From NCBI RefSeq assembly GCF_000428945.1, contig NZ_AUAX01000009.1, forward strand, positions 124,001 to 188,000: 64,000 bases of DNA, given 5' to 3'. The number at the start of each line of letters is the position of its first letter. The stretch's first letter is position 1. Positions 16,486 to 24,518 of the stretch are shown piece after piece. A model generated the notes under the pieces. That model saw only the letters and a program-made list of their open reading frames with translations, searched no databases and was not told the origin of the DNA. This stretch comes from Hamadaea tsunoensis DSM 44101. GTDB taxonomy: Bacteria > Actinomycetota > Actinomycetes > Mycobacteriales > Micromonosporaceae. Made by a program: the position numbers and the translations under genes.

Positions 16486-19361
16486 TCGCGATCGTTGCGG
16501 CGGCGCTACGTGCCCGCTGGGGGGCGTACGCGATGATCGCCGCGCTCGCCTGCGGCATCGGTGCACTGGCGGCGGTGGGTGCGGCGTATCCGCGTACGGT
16601 GGCCGACCGGATCGCCGCGGCCGAGATCTCGACCGCACCGCTCGCCGACCGGTCCTTCCTGCTCACGGCGGACAAGCTCGGCGGCGGCGAGGGTACCTTC
16701 CAGAACCTGGCCGAGACCGCGCGGGCGCTGCCGGACTTCACGACCGTCTACGGCGCCTCGTTCCAGGTGTTCGGGGTGGATCCGAAGCTGCCGGCCGTCC
16801 TCATGTACCGCGAGGGATTCTGCGCCCGGGTACACCTGACCGCCGGCCGGTGCCCGCGCGGTGCCGGCGAGGTGATCGTCCCGGCGAGCGACGCGGACCG
16901 TCTGCACGAGACCGTCGGTACCCGGCTCGACCTCCTGGAGGCCCAGCTGGGCGAGAAGGGCCAGGCCCTGCCGGGCGACCTCGGTACGCAGCCCGTCGAC
17001 GTCGTCGGCGTCTACGAACCGATCGACCCGGGCTCCGACTACTGGGGCGTCCAGCGGGTCTTCGGCGCCGACGCCCGCCTCGGTACGCGTGGCCCGCTGC
17101 TCACCCTGCCCGACACGCTCGGCATCGTGCCGCACGCCGCCGAGGGCTACACGATGGACGTCCAGCCCGGCCGGTCGCTGCTGATCACGGGGGACTGGGC
17201 CGCGCTGGAGCACCGGGTCGGCTCCGGCAGCATCGTCCTGACCGGCAAGGGCCTGCCCGAGCTGATGGGGCGGATCGCGGCGAAGCGGACGTTCGTGGAG
17301 ATCATGACGCCGGCCGTCGTGCTGCCGGTCCTCGGCCTCGGCTGCTGGGTCCTCTTCCTCGCGATCGGTACGCGGGTCCGCGCGGACGGCCCCGAGAGCG
17401 GGCTGTCGGCGCTGCGCGGGTTGCCCGTCGGCCGCCGGTGGTGGCTGGCCGTCGGCGCGCCGCTGACCGCCGTCACGATCGCCACTCCGCTCGGCGCTCT
17501 GGCCGCGGCGATCGCGACCGGCGGCTTCGACACCGAGATGCTCCGGGCGGCCGGACTCGCGTACGCCGCGGAAGTGGTCGTGATCATCCTGGCGACCAGC
17601 GGGCCGCTGCGTTCGGGCCTGGCCGACACGCTGCGCCGGCTGAGCTCGCCGCGCGGCCTGCGGTTCCCGGTCCTGGAGGTGCTGCTGCTGGCGCTGACCG
17701 CGGCGAGCCTGGCGCAGCACGCCTCGGGCGACACGACGGGTATCGGGATCTTCGCGCCCACGCTGCTCGCGGTCTCGCTGGCCGTCATCGCGGCCCGCCT
17801 GCTCGCGGTGCTCGCCCGGCCGCTGGCCGGCGGCTCGCTGCGGCGCGGCCGGCTGGTCCGCGGGCTCGCGCTCGTCGTGCTCACCCGCCGCCCGTCAGGC
17901 CGGCAGCTGCTGGCCCTCACCGGCGCCGTCACCGCGCTGTTCGCGCTGGTCGTGAGCGCGGTCAACGTGGCGGCCACCGCGCGCGACAGCCAGGTCATGC
18001 TCTCCGTCGGCTCGGCCCGCGTCCTGAAGGTCCAGGGCGACGCCGCCCAGGTCCTCACCGCGGTACGCACGCTCGACCCGGACGGGAAGTACGCGGTGGC
18101 GGCCGGCACGATCGGCACGGGAAGCGGGACGCTGGCGGTCGACCTGAGCCGCAGCGGACTGATCGACTGGCCGGAGGCGGGGCGGGTGGGCACGGCCGCC
18201 GGGGCCGCCACCGACAGCGGCGAAGCCGTCCAGCCCGGTGCCGAAGTGCTCCTCCGGGCGGTCACCAACGTTCCCGGTGCCGCCTCGCCGAAGGCGTCCA
18301 TCGTGCTCAGCATGGCCGTCGAGACGTCGAAGCACACCTTCCGGGACCTGTCGCTCGGCGTACTGCGGAAGGGCACGGCCACCTACACGGGCCGCGTACC
18401 CGACGAGTGCGAGGGCGGCTGCCGGATCGCCGGGCTGTGGGCGGTCGCGCTCGGCGGCGGCGCCTGGGCCGAGGTCTCCCTGGAGACGCTGACCGTCGGC
18501 GGGCGGAAGGCCGACCTGTCCGGCTGGCACCTTCCCGGGCAGACGGGCGACCCGATGGCCTGGTCGATCGGCGACCTCGCGAGCGCGCCGTCGAGCTGGA
18601 TGCTGCCGGCCGATGTGCCCGTGCAGCTGCCGGTCGCGTACGCGCGTGCCGACGAGGCGACGCTCAAGATGCTGGTCCTGCCGATCCGCGGCGCCGACCG
18701 GCAGGGCACCCCGGTGACCGGGGCCGTCGCCGAGCAGGCCCTCCCCCGCATCGGTACGCAGGGAGTCCTCCTCGATCTCGAAACCGCCCTGCGGGCCTCG
18801 GTCGGCGGCGTGTACACGACCGGCATGCAGGTGTGGCTGACCGCCGACGCGCCGGCCGACGTCGCGGACCGGTTGACGGCGCTCGGCGTACCCGTGGTGG
18901 GGCAGGAGGATCGCGCCGCGGTGCAGGCGGCCGCCGACGGTACGCCCGCCGCCCTGACCCTGCGCATGCAGATGCTCGCGGTGCTGGTGGCGCTGGTCCT
19001 GCTGGTGGTGGCCCTGACCAGCGCGGCGGCCGGTGACCGGCGGATGCCGGAGCTGGCCGCGTTGCGCGTGGCCGGCCTGCCCGAGCGCACCGTACGCCGT
19101 GCGGTCCGCCGTGCCCACCTGTTCGTGCTCGCCGCCGGGGTGCCGCTGGGCCTGGCCGCCGCGGCGGTCGCCTGGGCGGTGGCGCGGTCGGCGCTGCCGA
19201 TCGTCGAGGGCACGCCCTGGCTGCCGGTGCCCGGCTGGCCCGCCCCCGCCTCCGTCCTGCCGCCCCTGATCGGGGCCGTAGCGCTTCCGGCGCTCGCGAT
19301 CTACCTTGTGTTCGCGGGGCGCCGCACCTCATCGGCACGTCCCCTCAAGGAGAAGAAGTGA
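16482..19361 (+). CDS. FtsX-like ABC transporter permease (second module, second subunit)
   Basis: 959 aa. The ATG at 16482 overlaps the stop of the preceding permease by 4 nt and fits the local coupled-gene style. N-terminal transmembrane segment (YAMIAALACGIGALAAVGAAY, in two parts YAMIAALACG, GALAAVG), extracellular domain with paired Cys (GFCARVH, AGRCPRG), an FtsX core with SGLSALRGLPVGRRWW, a second extracellular domain with another Cys pair (DECEGGCRIAG) and a C-terminal core (ELAALRVAGLPERTVRRAVRRAH, in part). It probably forms a heterodimer with the preceding permease. The frame remains open far upstream across the neighbour, but this is only codon bias. Confidence 0.87.
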   Translation: MIAIVAAALRARWGAYAMIAALACGIGALAAVGAAYPRTVADRIAAAEISTAPLADRSFLLTADKLGGGEGTFQNLAETARALPDFTTVYGASFQVFGVDPKLPAVLMYREGFCARVHLTAGRCPRGAGEVIVPASDADRLHETVGTRLDLLEAQLGEKGQALPGDLGTQPVDVVGVYEPIDPGSDYWGVQRVFGADARLGTRGPLLTLPDTLGIVPHAAEGYTMDVQPGRSLLITGDWAALEHRVGSGSIVLTGKGLPELMGRIAAKRTFVEIMTPAVVLPVLGLGCWVLFLAIGTRVRADGPESGLSALRGLPVGRRWWLAVGAPLTAVTIATPLGALAAAIATGGFDTEMLRAAGLAYAAEVVVIILATSGPLRSGLADTLRRLSSPRGLRFPVLEVLLLALTAASLAQHASGDTTGIGIFAPTLLAVSLAVIAARLLAVLARPLAGGSLRRGRLVRGLALVVLTRRPSGRQLLALTGAVTALFALVVSAVNVAATARDSQVMLSVGSARVLKVQGDAAQVLTAVRTLDPDGKYAVAAGTIGTGSGTLAVDLSRSGLIDWPEAGRVGTAAGAATDSGEAVQPGAEVLLRAVTNVPGAASPKASIVLSMAVETSKHTFRDLSLGVLRKGTATYTGRVPDECEGGCRIAGLWAVALGGGAWAEVSLETLTVGGRKADLSGWHLPGQTGDPMAWSIGDLASAPSSWMLPADVPVQLPVAYARADEATLKMLVLPIRGADRQGTPVTGAVAEQALPRIGTQGVLLDLETALRASVGGVYTTGMQVWLTADAPADVADRLTALGVPVVGQEDRAAVQAAADGTPAALTLRMQMLAVLVALVLLVVALTSAAAGDRRMPELAALRVAGLPERTVRRAVRRAHLFVLAAGVPLGLAAAAVAWAVARSALPIVEGTPWLPVPGWPAPASVLPPLIGAVALPALAIYLVFAGRRTSSARPLKEKK

Positions 19362-20206
19362 CTGAGCACGCTGGACTCGCCGTCGCCTGCCGTCGCGTCG
19401 TGCAGATCTACCGGGGTGAGGGCGGCGACGTGGTCGCCCTCTCGGGTGTCGATCTGACGATCTCACCCGGGGAGATGGTGGCCCTCGTCGGGCCGTCCGG
19501 CTCCGGCAAATCCACCCTGATCGCCCTGCTCGGCGGCCTGCTGCGGCCGTCGGCCGGCCGGGTCACCGTGGGCACCTACGACATGGGCCGGCTGACCGAC
19601 CGGGAGGTCTCCCGCCTGCGGGGCACCCGCATCGGCATCGTCCTGCAGGGCGCGGCCCGCAACCTGCTCCCGTACGCCTCGCTCTACCGCAACGTGTGGC
19701 TGGCCCAACGGCGGGCGGCCGCGACCTCCGGCATCGCGCTCGAGGATCCGGAGCGGGTGCTCGACCTGGTCGGCCTGCCCGGGCAGGGCAAGGCGCGGCT
19801 GAGCGACCTGCCGCCGGGCGCCCGCCAGCGGGCCGCCCTGGCCGTCGGCATCGCCGCCTCGCCGGGCCTGCTCCTGGTCGACGAGCCGACCAGCCAGCTC
19901 GACACGGCCGGCCGCGACGAGGTGATCTCGGCCCTGGAGACGATCAACGCCGAACGCGGAACGACTGTGGTCGTCGTCACCCACGACGGCGAGGTCGGCG
20001 CCCGGCTCGGCCGGGTCGTGACGATCCGCGACGGCCGCGTCGGCGCCGAGGGCCGCAACGGCCAGGACTTCGCCGTGGTCGCCGGGGACGGCACCGTCCA
20101 GCTGCCGCCGGAGGTGCTCGACGAGTTCCCGCCCGGGACGCTGTTCACCATCGATCACGCCGACGGTGGCACGGTCACGCTGGTGGTGGGGGCGTCCGTA
20201 AACTAG
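19358..20206 (+). CDS. ABC transporter ATPase (LolD/MacB type) of the second module
   Basis: 282 aa; the GTG at 19358 overlaps the upstream stop (GTGA) and GGAGAAGAA lies just before. Walker A GPSGSGKST, Walker B LLLVDEPTSQLD and switch His in VVTHDGEVG are present. The signature loop is LPPGARQRAALA, strongly degenerate. It is closely similar in wording to the ATPase at 8733 (IYRxEGxDVVALxGVDLxIxPGE; LDLVGLPGQGKARL versus LNLVGMAGRGRMRL), pointing to duplication of a transporter module. It also has a ~50-residue C-terminal tail (FAVVAGDGTVQLPPEVLDEFPPGT, in part) shared with that paralogue. Confidence 0.9.
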   Translation: MTEHAGLAVACRRVVQIYRGEGGDVVALSGVDLTISPGEMVALVGPSGSGKSTLIALLGGLLRPSAGRVTVGTYDMGRLTDREVSRLRGTRIGIVLQGAARNLLPYASLYRNVWLAQRRAAATSGIALEDPERVLDLVGLPGQGKARLSDLPPGARQRAALAVGIAASPGLLLVDEPTSQLDTAGRDEVISALETINAERGTTVVVVTHDGEVGARLGRVVTIRDGRVGAEGRNGQDFAVVAGDGTVQLPPEVLDEFPPGTLFTIDHADGGTVTLVVGASVN

Positions 20207-20210
20207 GGCC

Positions 20211-21119
20211 ATGACCGATCCCCGCAACGACCCGCTCCGCAACCCGTCGATCTTCACGCGCGGCGCGGTGGACCTCGGTGCCCTGCGCCCGGCGAGCCCG
20301 CCGCCCGCGCCGGCCGAGGACGACGAAGCACCGGCGGAGTTCACCGGTACGCCGCGTTTCGGCAGCTCGGTGGCGCTCGACGTGACGGTGGCGACGTTCC
20401 AGCAGGACGTCGTCGAGCGGTCGAAGACGATCCCGGTCGTCCTGGAGTTCATCGCCAGCGGTCAGTACGCCGGCGATCCCGCTCTGGAGCAGTTCGCGGC
20501 GGACGGATCGTTCCTGCTCGCCCGGTCGGACGTACGGACGGATCCGCAGCTGGCTCAGGCCCTGCGGATCCAGTCCCTGCCGACGATCTTCGCGTTCGTG
20601 GGCGGGCAGCCGATCGACGGCGTACCCGGCCAGCTGCCGGAGGCCCAGCTGCGGCAATGGCTCGACGCCGTGCTCCGCGCGGGCGGCGTCGAGGTGGCCA
20701 CGCCGGTCGACCCGCGCCTCGACGAGGCCGACGACCTCCTGATGAGCGGCGACCTCGACGCGGCCGAGCGGGCGTACCAGAAGATCCTCAACGAATCGCC
20801 CCGCGACGCGGCCGCCGAGGCGGGCCTGGCCCAGGTCGGCGTGGCCAAGCGGCTCGTCGGCGTCGACTACGCCAGCGCGGTCGCCGAGGCCGACGCGAAC
20901 CCCGACGACCTGGAGAAGCAGCTGATCGCGGCGGACGTGCTCGTCATGTCCGGCTCGGCCGACGAGGCGTACGCGCGCCTCGTCGCCGTGGTCCGCCGCA
21001 ACTTCGGTGAGGACCGCGAGAAGGTACGCCGCCACCTAGTCTCTTTGTTCACCATGGCAGGGCCGGACGATCAGGCGGTGATCGCCGCTCGGCGCGCTCT
21101 GGCCGGCGCCCTTTATTAA
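20211..21119 (+). CDS. Thioredoxin-fold/TPR co-chaperone (CnoX/YbbN-like)
   Basis: 302 aa. N-terminal Pro-rich ~45 residues, a thioredoxin fold (~55-155: VALDVTVATFQQDVVERS, VVLEFIAS, then RIQSLPTIFAFVGGQPIDGVPG with the conserved cis-Pro) and C-terminal TPR-like helices (~165-300: ADDLLMSGDLDAAERAYQKIL). The usual WCxxC is replaced by SGQYAG, so it lacks the redox pair. E. coli CnoX/YbbN is likewise a chaperone-type thioredoxin that assists folding; that role is inferred. It begins 4 nt after the ABC ATPase stop, so it may be co-transcribed. Confidence 0.85.
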   Translation: MTDPRNDPLRNPSIFTRGAVDLGALRPASPPPAPAEDDEAPAEFTGTPRFGSSVALDVTVATFQQDVVERSKTIPVVLEFIASGQYAGDPALEQFAADGSFLLARSDVRTDPQLAQALRIQSLPTIFAFVGGQPIDGVPGQLPEAQLRQWLDAVLRAGGVEVATPVDPRLDEADDLLMSGDLDAAERAYQKILNESPRDAAAEAGLAQVGVAKRLVGVDYASAVAEADANPDDLEKQLIAADVLVMSGSADEAYARLVAVVRRNFGEDREKVRRHLVSLFTMAGPDDQAVIAARRALAGALY

Positions 21120-21135
21120 AGGTGACATTGATGGC

Positions 21136-21141
21136 TACGCT
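21136..21141 (+). promoter_or_regulatory. -10 element of a leaderless promoter for the arginase-like gene
   Basis: TACGCT lies 6 nt before the ATG at 21148, with no ribosome-binding site. This TAnnnT-N6/7-start geometry recurs before several genes in the window and is typical of leaderless actinobacterial transcripts. No convincing -35 is visible. Confidence 0.45.
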
Positions 21142-21147
21142 CGGTTG

Positions 21148-22128
21148 ATGCGCCGGATCGCCGTGCTCGACGCGCCGACGAACCTCGGCCTGCGTCCACC
21201 GACACCCACGTCGGTGCCCGGCTGCGCGAAAGCGCCCGGAGCACTCCGCGATCAAGCCCTGCTGAGCAGGCTCGACGCCCGGGACGCGGGCTGCCTGACG
21301 CCGCCCCGGTACGACCCGGGCGACTGGCGTCCCGGCGACGGGGTGGCACAGGCGGCCCAGATCTCGGCGTACGCGTTGCGCCAGGCCGACCGCATCGGGG
21401 CGATCGTCGACGGCGGCGAGTTCCCGCTGGTCCTGGGCGGTGACTGCTCGGTGCTGCTCGGTTCGATGGTGGCGATGAACCGGCTCGGCGCGGAGGTCGG
21501 CGGGCGCATCGGCCTCGTCTTCGTCGACGGCCACTCGGACTTCCGCCACCCCGGCAACGCGCCCTACGTCGGCGCCGCGGCGGGGGAGGACCTCGCCCTC
21601 GTCACCGGCCGGGGCCAGATGGAACTGGCCGGCATCGAAGCCCGCCGCCCCTACGTACGCGACGCGGACGTGGTCGTGCTCGGCATCCGGGAGCGCGACG
21701 AGTACCGGATGGACCTGGCCGCCGGGCAGTTCGCCGTGCGTACGGCGACCGTGCTGCGCTCCGCGGGACCGGCCAAGACCGCGCAGTGGGCCCGTGAACA
21801 GCTGTCCGGCTGCGCCGGCTACTGGGTGCACATCGACGTGGACGTCCTCGACCCGGACGTGATGCCGGCGGTGGACGCGCCCGACCCCGGCGGCATCGCG
21901 TTCACCGAACTCGAACAGCTCATCGCCGGCCTCGTGGCCTCGCCGGAGTGCCTGGGCCTGGAGCTGACCGTCTTCGACCCCGATCACGACCCCGACGGCG
22001 CGTACGCGCGGGAGATCGTGGAGACCATCGTGGGAGGACTGTCGCCGCTGCGGCGTACGGCCCCGCCGCGACGGGGGCGGGTGCCGTCCCAGCGCCCCGC
22101 CAAACTCCCCAAGAGCGCGGCTTCCTGA
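21148..22128 (+). CDS. Arginase/agmatinase (ureohydrolase) family protein
   Basis: 326 aa from the ATG at 21148 (a TTG lies one codon upstream). Ureohydrolase motifs: GGDCSVLLG where most members have GGDHS, FVDGHSDF (Asp-x-His-x-Asp metal ligands) and HIDVDVLDPDVMPAVDAPDPGG (in parts DVDVLDP, VDAPDPGG). The first metal-ligand His is Cys here, so one Mn site may be altered. It probably hydrolyses a guanidino compound to urea, but arginine, agmatine and other guanidino acids cannot be told apart by eye. It looks monocistronic, with a leaderless promoter. Confidence 0.85.
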   Translation: MRRIAVLDAPTNLGLRPPTPTSVPGCAKAPGALRDQALLSRLDARDAGCLTPPRYDPGDWRPGDGVAQAAQISAYALRQADRIGAIVDGGEFPLVLGGDCSVLLGSMVAMNRLGAEVGGRIGLVFVDGHSDFRHPGNAPYVGAAAGEDLALVTGRGQMELAGIEARRPYVRDADVVVLGIRERDEYRMDLAAGQFAVRTATVLRSAGPAKTAQWAREQLSGCAGYWVHIDVDVLDPDVMPAVDAPDPGGIAFTELEQLIAGLVASPECLGLELTVFDPDHDPDGAYAREIVETIVGGLSPLRRTAPPRRGRVPSQRPAKLPKSAAS

Positions 22129-22148
22129 GGGCCAACCAAGATCAATTT

Positions 22149-23130
22149 CAAGATCTTTCAAAGGCTTTTGTCCCGGGTTCGTCGATCTCGCTTCCGCTCC
22201 TCCCGCGGGAGACCGTTGCGCCCCTATCGCTTCGCTCCGGGGACTCCACTGCCAGGTTTGTGGGGCGACGCATCGTTCACCGTCGTCCGGTCACCGTTGC
22301 ACCCCTCACCCCGGCCTTTGTCGCGACTGTCCGATATGGCGGCCGGGTGGGTCGGCTGGTCGGTGATTGTTCGCGGCTGGGATGTAGTTTCCGGGCCCAT
22401 CCTCTCGATCCATTGCGGCCGAGATGTAGAGAGGCCGTTTTCCTGCATCCCGACCGATGTGGATCGAGGGGAGGGGCTCGTTTTTACATCTCGGCTGTTG
22501 TGGATCACGTCCATGCCGTCCTGCTTCCAGTCGTTGTCCGTGATGCGGGAACGATCTTCCGTCAGGCGGACACGGCGCACTGATTTCTTGATCGTTTACG
22601 GCTGAGGTGTCAATCCGGCCCGATCTGCATGATCAATGACGCGTCAGGTGTAGCAGAACCCGGTCGGCGCGCTCCAGAACCGTAAACGATCATGCGCCGG
22701 GTGGACGTTTCGACACCACATCCGTAAATGATCACCCCACTGACCGCCGCTCAGCACCCATATCGGACAGTCGCGACAAAGCCGGAACCGGCCAGGGTGG
22801 GACGGTGGCGCCGATCTTCAACGTGGTCGACGATCTTGCGCGAATGCCTCGAATTTCGTCCGATACACCCGAAAAGCCCGGACATTCGCGCAAGATCGTC
22901 GACCGTGACGGGCACAAGTCGGATAGTCGGGACAAAGGCCGGGCGGAGGGTGGGGTGAGGCTGGGTGGGGGTGGGGTGGGACGGTGACCGAACCGCGGTG
23001 GATGATGCGTCGCCCCACTCACCTGGCAGTGGAGTCCCCGGAGCGCAGCGATAGGGGCGGAACGGTCTCCCGCGGGAGGAGCGGAGGTGAGATCGACGAA
23101 CCCGGGCCACATGTCCATAAAATGATCTTG
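22149..23130. repeat. Non-coding island with long terminal inverted repeats
   Basis: About 1 kb with no credible gene. The left arm (~22149-22339) and right arm (~22915-23130) are inverted copies. They share CAAGATC at the outer ends, TCCCGCGGGAGACCGTT (22201 onward; complement at 23061-23077), GGGGACTCCACTGCCAGGT and CGGCCTTTGTC. A 20-bp perfect inverted pair, GTCGCGACTGTCCGATATGG (22320-22339) and its complement (22758-22777), is nested inside. Other dyads are GCCGAGATGTA/TACATCTCGGC (22418-22428/22485-22495), GATCGTTTACGG/CCGTAAACGATC (~22590-22690) and the family B palindrome at 22825-22904. No transposase is present. It resembles a MITE-like or degenerate mobile element; function unknown. 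Confidence 0.75.
22825..22904. repeat. Family B palindromic repeat, copy 1
   Basis: 22-bp perfect arms, left GGTCGACGATCTTGCGCGAA plus TG and its complement on the right, around a 36-nt loop (22847-22882). The second copy at 39753-39824 has the same 19-bp arm core and a similar loop (CTCGAATT...GTC...CCCG). Confidence 0.85.
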
Positions 23131-23201
23131 CTCTACTCCCGTCGGAGTACGGCGAAGAGACGCCAGGGGGACGACGCAGACCCCCACCCTCCCGCGCCAC
23201 T

Positions 23202-23226
23202 CTCGATGTATCGAAGGCATATCGAG
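23202..23226. promoter_or_regulatory. Putative operator upstream of the SHOCT gene
   Basis: CTCGATGT and ATATCGAG form imperfect 8-bp arms around ATCGAAGGC, with an internal TATCGA repeat. The site ends where the ribosome-binding site (GGGAGGAAAC) begins, so a bound protein would block transcription or translation of the SHOCT gene and the two-component genes after it. PadR-type operators have similar TCGATA content; this is a weak inference. Confidence 0.4.
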
Positions 23227-23235
23227 GGAGGAAAC

Positions 23236-23520
23236 ATGATCACCGCGTTCGCGACCCACGCCTATCACGGCGGCGGCTGGTGGTTCTTCGCACCGTGGCT
23301 CTGGATCCCGTTCTGGTTTCTCATCTTCTTCGTGATCCGGGGGCTGTTCTGGCGGCGGCACCGCCACCACCACGGCTACGGCTGGGGGCCGGGCTGGCAC
23401 GGCGGCGAGAGCGATCCCCGTGTGATCCTCGCCCAGCGGTACGCCCGCGGTGAGATCAGCGAGCAGGAGTACACCGAGCGGCTGGCCGTGCTCAACACGC
23501 CGCCGGCGAACCCTCGGTAG
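23236..23520 (+). CDS. Small membrane protein with SHOCT domain
   Basis: 94 aa from the ATG at 23236 after GGGAGGAAAC. An N-terminal aromatic transmembrane helix (GGGWWFFAPWLWIPFWFLIF, FVIRGLFW) is followed by a His-rich linker (RRHRHHHGYGWG) and a C-terminal SHOCT motif (DPRVILAQRYARGEISEQEY, TERLAVL). SHOCT tails are short oligomerisation modules often linked to membrane-stress proteins. It sits 14 nt before a histidine kinase gene and may share its operon. Confidence 0.85.
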   Translation: MITAFATHAYHGGGWWFFAPWLWIPFWFLIFFVIRGLFWRRHRHHHGYGWGPGWHGGESDPRVILAQRYARGEISEQEYTERLAVLNTPPANPR

Positions 23521-23534
23521 CGGGACGGGCGTAC

Positions 23535-24518
23535 ATGCGAGGCAGGATGGTGGGCGTGACAGGATCTCGTCGGCACCGCTTCGGCTTCGGCTGGCCGTTC
23601 GGGCTGATCCTGGTGCAGCTCGCCATCGCCGCCATGCTCGCCTGGCACCTCGGCACCCATGTGACGTGGCCGCAGGTCGCGTTCGTCGTCGCCGGCCCGG
23701 TCGCGCTGCGTATGACGTTCCACCGGCCGTTCCTGGCGGCGACCATCATCGCCGCGATCGACGTCACCGCCGTGCTCGTGCACGTCCCGATCCAGCCGCT
23801 GCTGCCGAGCACCGTCGTCGCCGTGGTCGGGCCGATCGCCCGCGCCCGGCGGGAGGCGTACCGGCAGTGGCAGGCGGAGGAGCAGCTCCGCCGGGTCGAG
23901 GAGGGGCGGCGCAAGGAGGCCGACGAACGCGTACGCATCGCCCGCGAGCTGCACGACATCCTGGCCCACAGCTTGTCCCTCATCAACGTCCGCGCCTCGG
24001 TCGCGCTGGAGATCCTCGAAACGCACCCCGCCGAGGTGCGCCCCGCGCTGGAAGCGATCAAGCAGGCGAGCCGGGACGGGCTGACCGACGTCCGCTCGGT
24101 GCTCGCCGGGCTGCACGGGGGGCAGGCGCCGCGTACGCCCGCCCCGGACCTGTCGCGGTTGGACGATCTCGTCCTGCAGGCGCGGGCGGCCGGGCTCAGC
24201 GTGAACGTCGAGACCGTCGGCGTACGCCGTGCGCTGCCGGCGGCCGTCGAACTGGCCGCGTACCGGATGGTGCAGGAAGCTCTGACGAACGTGATGCGGC
24301 ACAGCGCGGCCCGGGCGGCCGACGTCGTCATCCACTATGGAGAGAAGATGCTGAGCATCGGAGTCGCCGATCCCGGCCCGGCCCAGCCCGCCACCGAACC
24401 CGGCGGCGGCAACGGTCTCATCGGCATCCGGGAACGCGTACGCGCCCTCGGCGGCACCGCGACCGCCGAGCCGGACGGGCACGGCGGCTTCCGCGTACTG
24501 GCGATGATGCCCTCATGA
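23535..24518 (+). CDS. NarL-type sensor histidine kinase
   Basis: 327 aa from the ATG at 23535 (an ATG at 23547 is an alternative). Four hydrophobic stretches in the first ~100 residues form a small membrane sensor with no large external domain. The HisKA_3 dimerisation box has phospho-acceptor His140 (RIARELHDILAHSLSL). The HATPase_c domain has QEALTNVMRHS (N box), VADPGP (G1) and GNGLIGIRERV (G2). It overlaps the response regulator gene by 4 nt (ATGA). The signal is unknown; the adjacent SHOCT membrane protein may be an accessory. Confidence 0.92.
   Translation: MRGRMVGVTGSRRHRFGFGWPFGLILVQLAIAAMLAWHLGTHVTWPQVAFVVAGPVALRMTFHRPFLAATIIAAIDVTAVLVHVPIQPLLPSTVVAVVGPIARARREAYRQWQAEEQLRRVEEGRRKEADERVRIARELHDILAHSLSLINVRASVALEILETHPAEVRPALEAIKQASRDGLTDVRSVLAGLHGGQAPRTPAPDLSRLDDLVLQARAAGLSVNVETVGVRRALPAAVELAAYRMVQEALTNVMRHSAARAADVVIHYGEKMLSIGVADPGPAQPATEPGGGNGLIGIRERVRALGGTATAEPDGHGGFRVLAMMPS

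Noticed and set aside
21131-21148. A 5-codon leader frame (ATG GCT ACG CTC GGT TGA) overlapping the arginase start
   Set aside because: It has a weak ribosome-like AAAGGTGAC upstream, but the TACGCT -10 inside it makes a leaderless start at 21148 simpler.
22168-22605. Several 80-220-aa open frames on both strands of the inverted-repeat island
   Set aside because: No ribosome sites, no family resemblance, composition dictated by the repeats.
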